From Acidimicrobiia bacterium (GTDB lineage: Bacteria; Actinomycetota; Acidimicrobiia; Acidimicrobiales; AC-14): a DNA stretch of 64,000 bases. The stretch spans positions 91,156 to 155,155 of the forward strand of contig JAHFUR010000005.1 in the NCBI GenBank assembly GCA_023264995.1, read 5' to 3'. The position numbers and the translations under genes were made by a program. Shown here one piece after another: positions 55,561 to 64,000 of this stretch (its first letter is position 1; the number at the start of each line of letters is the position of its first letter). Under the pieces are notes generated by a model. It did no database searches and was not told the DNA's origin. It was given only the letters and a program-made list of their open reading frames with translations.

Positions 55561-56432
55561 TGGCGGGCAAGTTCGTTGTCAAGAAGGGCTCGACGGGGAA
55601 GTTCCGCTTCAACCTGGTGGCGACGAACGGCCAGGTCGTCGCCACCAGCGAGGCGTACAACACGAAGGCCGCGGCCATGACCGGCATCCGGGCGGTCAAG
55701 TCACTGGCGGCCGACGCGGCCATCGATGACCAGACCGTGGCGCCGGCGCCGGCCGCCAAGAAGGGGTACGGCCCGGCGCCGACTCGGGCCGGCGGTGCGT
55801 GCGGGTACTACACCGAGGTCAGTCTCTTCGGAGGCCCGGCCGAGCGACGAGGGTGCGGCCAGAGCATCCCGCCCGGGAGCCCCGACAGCGCCAGCCCGTC
55901 GGTGGACCTGCCGGCGGCGGGTTCTGCCACCGCCGTCACTGCCACCGACGCCGACGGGGCGTTGGCCCAGTACGGCCCGGCCGTGCTCTTCGGGGGCAAG
56001 ACGCCGACGGGCACGAACACGATCCCTCGGTCGGGCGCCATGTCGGTCAGCACGAAGGGGACGACCACGGTGACCAGCACGGCCACGGTGAAGAACGTCG
56101 CCACCGGGCCGTTCACGGCCACGGCGGTCAAGAGCACGGCCACGGCGGCGAAATCGGGGGTCAAGGGGTCCACCACCATCACGAAGGGCGCAGTCGTGAC
56201 CGCCTTTGACGCCAAGGGCAACCCAAAGACCACCAAGGCGGTGCCGGCGGCGCCCAAGGCCAACCTGACCATGACGGGCACGATCAACACCGGCGACCGG
56301 TTCAAGCTGGTGTTCAACGAGCAGAAGAAGGGCAAGGACGGGTCGATCGCCGTCGTCGCCGTCCACCTGTACCTGCTCGGCCCGACGGCCGTGGGCGACG
56401 TGGTCGTCGCCGAGTCGCTCGCCCGCGCCTAG
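55561..56432 (+). CDS. DUF1508 (YegP-like) N-terminal domain fused to a beta-rich choice-of-anchor-like region
   Basis: GKFVVKKGSTGKFRFNLVATNGQVVATSEAYNTKAAAMTGIRAVKSLA, then VSLFGGPAERRGCGQSIPPGSP...GSATAVTATDADGALAQYGPAVLFGG. Confidence 0.75.
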
Positions 56433-57028
56433 AACCTCACCTCGTCGAGCGGGCGCCCGAGGAGCTCAGCGGGGATCTCGTGGACGGTGCAGGTGAGGCG
56501 GACCCGTCCGGCGAGGATCTGGACGTCGGAGACACAGGGCACCAGCGCCAGGGTGGGCACTCGCAATGGCGGCACCGTGAGCCCGGCCGCCACCACGCGA
56601 AGGTTGTTGTCACTCACCGACACCCCTCCGGTGAGCGTGGTGCCGCCGACCACAACCTGAGCCCGGCCGGGCGCCAAGGTGATCGGTACGCCGAGCCGGG
56701 CTGAGAGTTGCTCCTGGGTCATCTCGGCGGTCGCCGTCCCCTGCGTCACGGTCTGCAGCACAACTTTGCGCTCGGAAAGAAGGCGGTCTCGGTCGAACGT
56801 CACGCCGTCGAGGTCGAGCGCCACCCGGTCGAAGGTCAACCCCTCCACGGTGACGCCGGCAGCCGCCACATGGATGTGGGCGACACGGCCGGAGAACACC
56901 AGCCGGGCCAGGAACGGGAACGACGTGATGCGGGCGGTGGCGGCGCCGGCCGGTGAGACAGCCAGCTCGACCCGCCGGCGGAGCTGGGTCTCGGCGACCG
57001 AACGGGCACCGACGTCGCCCGCGACCAC
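56429..57028 (-). CDS. DUF2993/LmeA-like protein; N-terminus uncertain
   Basis: AETQLRRRVELAVSPAGAATARITSFPFLARLVFSGRVAHIHVAAAGVTVEGLTFDRVALDLDGVTFD; in-frame TM-like LPLLRKLLLLAVVLGLVVAG upstream lacks an ATG/GTG/TTG start. Confidence 0.75.
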   Translation of the reverse strand: MVAGDVGARSVAETQLRRRVELAVSPAGAATARITSFPFLARLVFSGRVAHIHVAAAGVTVEGLTFDRVALDLDGVTFDRDRLLSERKVVLQTVTQGTATAEMTQEQLSARLGVPITLAPGRAQVVVGGTTLTGGVSVSDNNLRVVAAGLTVPPLRVPTLALVPCVSDVQILAGRVRLTCTVHEIPAELLGRPLDEVRF

Positions 57029-57073
57029 CAGGCCCAGGACGACGGCGAGGAGCAGGAGCTTGCGCAGGAGGGG

Positions 57074-57150
57074 GAGCTCAGCTCTCGACGGTGGTCATGG
57101 CGAGAGCTCAGCTCTCGACGGTGGTCATGGCGAGAGCTCAGCTCTCGACG
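57074..57150 (-). repeat. 30-bp tandem repeat (2 full copies plus 17 bp) between the NIL-domain and DUF2993 genes
   Basis: gagctcagctctcgacggtggtcatggcga at 57074 and 57104, partial at 57134. Confidence 0.95.
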
Positions 57151-57425
57151 ACGTCGCCCAGGCGGTCGACCTGGACGCCGGCGTCGGCCAGCCAGGCCAG
57201 CGCCTGCTCGACCGAGCCGGGCTCGCCGGCCAGCTCGCAGACGATCCAGCCCACCTCGTCCTCGATATTGGCCCGCCGGATGTTGGGCAGCACGTCGAAC
57301 TCGCGCACGAGGCGGCCCATGAGGGGCTGCTTGATGAGGTGCTCAGGGAAGGTGAGCTTGACCCGCAGGTTCGTCACGGCCCGAAGCATGCGACGAATCC
57401 CGGCCGGCGTCCAGCGCGACCCCAT
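57138..57425 (-). CDS. NIL domain-containing protein
   Basis: NLRVKLTFPEHLIKQPLMGRLVREFDVLPNIRRANIEDEVGWIVCELAGEPGSVEQALAWLADAGVQVDRL. Confidence 0.9.
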   Translation of the reverse strand: MGSRWTPAGIRRMLRAVTNLRVKLTFPEHLIKQPLMGRLVREFDVLPNIRRANIEDEVGWIVCELAGEPGSVEQALAWLADAGVQVDRLGDVVES

Positions 57426-57475
57426 CCGGGGCCCGGTCCAGCGGCGAAGACAGGAATACCCTGTCCATCATCTGA

Positions 57476-57496
57476 CTTGATGCATACGCACTCAAC
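57476..57496 (+). promoter_or_regulatory. HAIR-like HspR operator overlapping the dnaK promoter
   Basis: CTTGATG-CATACGC-ACTCAAC against HAIR consensus CTTGAGT-N7-ACTCAAG (11/14 arm positions, exact N7 spacer). Confidence 0.75.
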
Positions 57497-57566
57497 TTTG
57501 CTACAGTCGGTTCTCACTAGAACCAGCAGCGCATCCGTCTAGACCACGTTTCGGGAGGAAGATCCC

Positions 57567-59387
<1,821 letters not shown>

Positions 59388-59393
59388 TCGCCC

Positions 59394-59993
59394 GTGCCCG
59401 ACCCCTCTGACGTCCCCCAGGCGGAGGAGGCGCAGGAGCCCGAGGCTCCCGCGTCTCCGCCGCCGGCGGACGCGTCGATCACCACGGGCCCGCCGGTGGA
59501 AACCGCCGGGAGCGAGGAAGTGACCGAGGACGACCTCGACCACGAGGAGCTCGAGATCTCCGAGCTCGAAGCGCAGCTGCTGGAAGACATGGACCGCCTC
59601 CAGTCGGAGCGCAACGACTACCTCGACCAGCTCCTGCGGACGCGCGCCGACTTCGACAACTACCGCAAGCGCATCGTGAAGCAGCAGTCCGAGCACCAGG
59701 AGCGGGCCGCTGAGTCCCTCGTGGTCAAGCTGCTCGACGCCCTCGACACCTTCGAGCTGGCCGTGGCCCACGGCCAGGGCTTCGAGCAGGTGCACGAGAT
59801 GCTGGTCACGACCCTGGTCAAGGAAGGCCTGGAACGCATCGACCCGGCGGGCGCGGCGTTCGACCCCAACGAGGCCGATGCCGTTGCCCACGAGGCCGGC
59901 GACGGTGGCCCCGTCGTCGCCGAGGTCCTGCGGCCCGGGTACCGCTGGAAGGGGCGGGTCCTCCGGCCTGCCATGGTGAAGGTCCGAGGGTAG
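59394..59993 (+). CDS. grpE: Nucleotide exchange factor GrpE
   Basis: RNDYLDQLLRTRADFDNYRKRIVKQQSEHQERAAESLVVKLLDALDTFELA; between dnaK and dnaJ. Confidence 0.97.
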   Translation: MPDPSDVPQAEEAQEPEAPASPPPADASITTGPPVETAGSEEVTEDDLDHEELEISELEAQLLEDMDRLQSERNDYLDQLLRTRADFDNYRKRIVKQQSEHQERAAESLVVKLLDALDTFELAVAHGQGFEQVHEMLVTTLVKEGLERIDPAGAAFDPNEADAVAHEAGDGGPVVAEVLRPGYRWKGRVLRPAMVKVRG

Positions 59994-60002
59994 GCCCGCA
60001 CC

Positions 60003-61157
60003 ATGGCCCCGCAGCGGGAGTGGTTCGAGAAGGACTACTACAAGGTGCTCGGGGTGCCTCAGTCGGCCTCCGACACCGAAATCCGCCGCGCCTACCGGAA
60101 GCTGGCCAAGGAGAACCACCCCGACGCCAACCCGGGCAAGGAGGAGCGCTTCAAGGAGATCTCGGCGGCCTACGACGTGCTCTCCGAGCCGGCCAAGCGC
60201 AAGGAGTACGACGAGGTCCGCCGGCTCGGGCCCATGGCCGCCGGCGGCCCCGGCGGCCCCGGCGGTCCCGGAGGCTCGCCGTTCAACGTCCGCTCCGACA
60301 CCTTCCGCACCGACAACCTGGGCGACATCTTCGGCGACATCCTCGGGCGCTTCGGCGGGGGCGCCCCCGGGGGCGCTCGGGGCCGTCCCACCGCCACCGC
60401 CGGCCAGCGGGGCGAGGACGTGGAGGCCGAGCTGCACCTGTCCTTCCTGGACGCCCTCAACGGGGTGACCACCTCAGTCAACGTCACCAGCGAGGCCACC
60501 TGCAGCACCTGCCACGGCAGCGGCGCCGCCCCGGGCACCACGCCGATCGTGTGCTCGCGCTGCGGCGGGCGGGGCGTGACGTCGGAGAACCAGGGCCTGT
60601 TCTCCTTCAGCCGAGCCTGCCCGCAGTGCGCGGGCCGGGGGATGACCGTGGAGACCCCGTGCCCGACGTGCCGGGGCGGCGGCGTCGAGACGCGACCTCG
60701 CCAGGTGAAGGTCCGCATCCCCGCCGGCGTCGACGACGGCCAGCGCATCCGGGTGAAGGGCCGGGGCAGCCCGGGCCGCACCGGGGCGCCGCCCGGCGAC
60801 CTCTGGGTCACGGTCAGGGTGGCGACCCACGACATGTTCGGGCGGAAGGGCCGCAACCTCACGCTCACCGTGCCCATCACCTTCGCCGAGGCCGCCCTGG
60901 GCGCCGAGGTCACCCTCCCGACCATCGACAGCACCGTCGTCCTCCGCGTTCCCCCCGGCACCCGTTCGGGCCGCACGTTCCGAGTCAAAGGCCGAGGTGT
61001 CGCTGACGACAAGGGGGCGGGTGACCTGCTCGTCACCGTCGAGGTGAGCGTCCCCACCAAGCTTTCGCCGGCCGAGCGCGAGGCCATCGAAGCGCTGGCC
61101 TCCGCGTCCACCGGCTCGCCGCGGACCCACCTCGACGCCAAGACCAGGGGTGCCTGA
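60003..61157 (+). CDS. dnaJ: Chaperone DnaJ
   Basis: DYYKVLGVPQSASDTEIRRAYRKLAKENHPDANPG; four CxxCxGxG-type zinc motifs. Confidence 0.98.
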   Translation: MAPQREWFEKDYYKVLGVPQSASDTEIRRAYRKLAKENHPDANPGKEERFKEISAAYDVLSEPAKRKEYDEVRRLGPMAAGGPGGPGGPGGSPFNVRSDTFRTDNLGDIFGDILGRFGGGAPGGARGRPTATAGQRGEDVEAELHLSFLDALNGVTTSVNVTSEATCSTCHGSGAAPGTTPIVCSRCGGRGVTSENQGLFSFSRACPQCAGRGMTVETPCPTCRGGGVETRPRQVKVRIPAGVDDGQRIRVKGRGSPGRTGAPPGDLWVTVRVATHDMFGRKGRNLTLTVPITFAEAALGAEVTLPTIDSTVVLRVPPGTRSGRTFRVKGRGVADDKGAGDLLVTVEVSVPTKLSPAEREAIEALASASTGSPRTHLDAKTRGA

Positions 61158-61158
61158 G

Positions 61159-61545
61159 ATGGCGGCCCTCGGCAGCGCGCCCGACCGGGGCGTCTACGTG
61201 ATCTCGGTGGCGGCCGAGCTGGCGGGCGTCCACCCCCAGACCCTGCGGATCTACGAGCGCCGGGGCCTGCTCGACCCGGCCCGCACGGGCGGGGGCAGCC
61301 GGCGCTACAGCCAGCGCGACATCGACCGGCTCCGCCGCATCCACGAGCTCACCGAAGCCGGCCTGAACCTGGCCGGGGTCAAGGCGGTGATGGAGCTGGA
61401 GGACGAGGTCGTGCGGCTCCGCCGCCAGCTCAACGACGTCATCGCCGACGCCCGCGACGCGGTCGAGCGAGTGCACCGCCAGTACCGCCGGGAGCTGGTG
61501 CCGATCAAGCAGACGCCGGCGCCCTACACCAAGCCCCGGCGCTAG
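61159..61545 (+). CDS. hspR: MerR-family heat-shock repressor HspR
   Basis: GVYVISVAAELAGVHPQTLRIYERRGLLDPARTGGGSRRYSQRDIDRLRRIHELTEAGLNLAGVKAVMELE; last gene of the dnaK operon. Confidence 0.95.
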   Translation: MAALGSAPDRGVYVISVAAELAGVHPQTLRIYERRGLLDPARTGGGSRRYSQRDIDRLRRIHELTEAGLNLAGVKAVMELEDEVVRLRRQLNDVIADARDAVERVHRQYRRELVPIKQTPAPYTKPRR

Positions 61546-61618
61546 CCGCACCCGCCGGCGGGGGCCCGGCCCGGCCGGTGTGCACCCCCCACCCCGCCAG
61601 ATGCGAGAGGATCAGGGG

Positions 61619-64000
61619 ATGCGTCGAACGGGTCTACCTCGCCGCGCCGTCGTTCTGCTGCTCCTCGGGCTGGTCCTGGCCCCGGCCACGGTCACCACCT
61701 TCTCCCTCCTCCGGCGCCCCGGTGCGCCGGCCGCCACCGCCGCCCGGGCCGACGACGTGCTCGCCACTCTCCCCCTCTCCTTCGAGCCTGCGGGCGACAA
61801 CGGGTTCGCCGTTCGCGGCCCCGGCTACTCCCTCCGCCTCACGGGTGCCGCCGCCTCCATCGATGTCGGCGGGGCGTCGTTCCGGCTTCGCCCGGCCGGG
61901 CCGCTCGCCGACCCGGCGGCCACCCTGGTGGGCGACCAGCCGCTGGCGGGCACGGTCAGCCGGTTGACCGGCAACGACCCGGCCCAGTGGCAGTCCGGGC
62001 TGCCCACCTTCGCTCGGGTCGAGGCCCGGCAGGTGTGGCCGGGCATCGACATGGTGTGGCACGGCGACGGCCGCCGCCTCGAGCACGACATGGTGGTGGC
62101 CCCGGGCGCCGACCCGGCGGTGGTCACCTTCGACGTCGAGGGTGCCCGGGCCATCACGCTGTCCCCCGCCGGTGACCTCACCCTGGACCTTGGCACCACG
62201 AGCGCGGTGCTGGCCCGGCCGGTCGTGTACCAGGACGACGGCGGGCGGCGGCGCCCCGTGGCGGGCGCGTTCACCGTGCCCGGCCCGTCGAGCATCGGCT
62301 TCCAGGTCGGCTCCTACGACACCGGCCTGCCGCTGGTGATCGACCCGACCCTCGTCACGTCGACGTTCCTGGGCGGCATCGGGACCGACGCCGGCTACGC
62401 CATCGCCGTCGACGCCCAGGGCAACACCTACGTCACGGGGTCCACCGAGTCCACCGACTTCCCGACCAACACGCCCCTGCAGGCCACCCAGCTCGTCGCC
62501 GGGACCCCGTCCAGCGACGTGTTCGTGAGCAAGATCAGCCCCGACGGCTCCCGGCTGATCTGGTCGACCTACCTGGGCGGCCGGGGCCGCGACACCGGCT
62601 ATGCCATCGCCGTGGCGGCCGACAGCTCGGTCTACGTCGGCGGCGTCACCGAGTCGCCCGACTTCCCGGTGGCCCGAGCGGCCCAGAACGTCTACGGCGG
62701 TGGCCCGAGCGATGCCTTCGTCGTCCGGATCACCCCCAACGGGACCGCGGTCGAGTTCTCGACGGTCGTCGGCGGCAGCGGGACCGACCGGGCCCGGGGC
62801 CTGGCCCTCGATGCGTCCGGGAACGCGTACCTCACCGGCTCGACCAGTTCCACGGACTTCCCCGCGGTCAACCCGCAGCAGCAGGGGCCCTTCCGGGCCG
62901 ACGACCTTGACGCCTTCCTGGTCAAGGTGCCGGCCACCGGCGGTGCGTTCGGCTTCGCCACCCGCCTCGGCGGGAGCAACGACGACCGGGCCCTGGCCGT
63001 TGCCGTCGACAGCCAGGGCGACGCCATCATCACGGGCGACACCCTCTCGCCCGGCTTCCCGACCGTACGGCCGCTCCAGGCCACGTTCGGGGCGAGCGCC
63101 GGCGGCGCGGCCGGGACGGTCCCGGACGCGTTCGTCGCCAAGTACAACCCCACCGGCTCCACCCTGCTCTACTCCACGTTCCTCGGGGGGAGCGACTTCG
63201 ACCAGGGCACCGCCATCGCGGTCGACGCCTCCGGCGCGGCCTACGTCGCCGGCAACACCAACTCCCCGAACTTCCCGACGGTGAGCCCGCTCCAGGCCGC
63301 CAAGGGCGGCGAGCCCGACGCGTTCGCCGTCAAGATCGACCCGCAGGGCACCTCCCTCGTGTACTCCACCTACATCGGCGGCGCCGGCGCCGATGGGGCC
63401 AACGGGATCACCGTCGACAAGACGGGGGCAGCCATCCTCGTCGGCACCACCGGCTCGGCGAACTGGGCCACGGTCAAGCCCGTCCAGGCCACCAAGGGAG
63501 GGACCGACGACGCCTTCGTGCTCAAGCTCGACTCCACCGGCCGCGGCCCCCTCTTCTCCACCTTCCTCGGCGGTCGGGAGTCGGAGGCCGGCACCGGTGT
63601 GGCCCTCGACAACCAGGGCGGCGTCCACGTCGTCGGCCTGACCGGCTCGGCTGACTTCCCTTCGGTCAAGCCGGTCCAGGGCTCGCGGCCCGCCACCGGC
63701 GGCGACGCGTTCGTCGCCAGCCTGGAGCTGGTCGACGCCGCCGCCCCCACCACCAGCGTCGCCGCCGCGCCGGCGCTGGCCTCCTCGTCCTCCAGCCAGC
63801 ACGACCGCCGGGTGAAGATCCTCGGCTTCGTGACCTTTGCCCTCCTGCTGGCCGCCGGGCTGCAGACCGTGATCCTGCGCCGCCGCTCGCCGGCGCCGGC
63901 GGGCGGCGGCGCCCGACCGAGGTCGAGCGCCTCGCCGCCGGCCTCAGGTCGGCCTACCGGCACCGGCGCCGGCGCCAGCGCCAAGAAGGCCGGCGCCAGC
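61619..64000 (+). CDS. SBBP-repeat (beta-propeller) surface protein, partial (runs off the window end)
   Basis: Manual translation: signal RRTGLPRRAVVLLLLGLVLAPATVTTF; repeats STFLGGIGTDAGYAIAVDAQGNTYVTGSTESTDFPT, STYLGGRGRDTGYAIAVAADSSVYVGGVTESPDFPV and more; C-terminal TM VKILGFVTFALLLAAGLQTVILRRR. Not in the ORF track because no stop is reached. Confidence 0.9.
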   Translation, partial: MRRTGLPRRAVVLLLLGLVLAPATVTTFSLLRRPGAPAATAARADDVLATLPLSFEPAGDNGFAVRGPGYSLRLTGAAASIDVGGASFRLRPAGPLADPAATLVGDQPLAGTVSRLTGNDPAQWQSGLPTFARVEARQVWPGIDMVWHGDGRRLEHDMVVAPGADPAVVTFDVEGARAITLSPAGDLTLDLGTTSAVLARPVVYQDDGGRRRPVAGAFTVPGPSSIGFQVGSYDTGLPLVIDPTLVTSTFLGGIGTDAGYAIAVDAQGNTYVTGSTESTDFPTNTPLQATQLVAGTPSSDVFVSKISPDGSRLIWSTYLGGRGRDTGYAIAVAADSSVYVGGVTESPDFPVARAAQNVYGGGPSDAFVVRITPNGTAVEFSTVVGGSGTDRARGLALDASGNAYLTGSTSSTDFPAVNPQQQGPFRADDLDAFLVKVPATGGAFGFATRLGGSNDDRALAVAVDSQGDAIITGDTLSPGFPTVRPLQATFGASAGGAAGTVPDAFVAKYNPTGSTLLYSTFLGGSDFDQGTAIAVDASGAAYVAGNTNSPNFPTVSPLQAAKGGEPDAFAVKIDPQGTSLVYSTYIGGAGADGANGITVDKTGAAILVGTTGSANWATVKPVQATKGGTDDAFVLKLDSTGRGPLFSTFLGGRESEAGTGVALDNQGGVHVVGLTGSADFPSVKPVQGSRPATGGDAFVASLELVDAAAPTTSVAAAPALASSSSSQHDRRVKILGFVTFALLLAAGLQTVILRRRSPAPAGGGARPRSSASPPASGRPTGTGAGASAKKAGAS

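Noticed and set aside
61634-63802. 722-aa minus-strand ORF
   Set aside because: Antisense to the SBBP-repeat protein, whose plus-strand translation shows a signal peptide, repeats and TM.

Overview
This is a high-GC actinobacterial chromosomal window, probably Acidimicrobiia-like (inferred from gene content and style only). It carries about 60 supportable CDSs and no rRNA, tRNA or CRISPR array that I could recognise. Main blocks: a DrrAB-like ABC exporter with a MarR regulator; a UdgX-like uracil-DNA glycosylase; thiC with a TPP riboswitch; a hemE-hemH-hemY heme block; a complete IS5-like element with a CTAG target duplication; a split NHEJ operon (ligase, Ku, primase-polymerase); a sensor kinase/response regulator/ABC module; a CvfC-like Nfu_N+HEAT protein followed by an HxxxD acyltransferase-like protein; a B12-radical SAM protein and a P450; lnt; a GT4/methyltransferase/alpha-toroid operon; an ABC-2 exporter; a CBS-citrate synthase fusion; nei2-lhr; a Phd/PIN toxin-antitoxin pair; and dnaK-grpE-dnaJ-hspR followed by an SBBP-repeat protein that runs off the window. 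The most unusual signals are below the gene level. (1) Operon junctions are tandemly amplified so that each repeat is a micro-ORF; at two loci the micro-ORFs are chained by 4-bp ATGA/GTGA stop/start overlaps (29 bp x3, 50 bp x2), and a related 30-bp array and a single MSIP* leader also occur. (2) There is a family of three 46-bp hairpin elements, each with a 15-bp stem and 16-nt loop, with compensatory stem changes. (3) A pair of 48-bp palindrome-ended elements flanks the NHEJ operon in inverted orientation. (4) The IS copy inserted into a CTAG that supplies the stop codons of both convergent neighbouring genes, disrupting neither.
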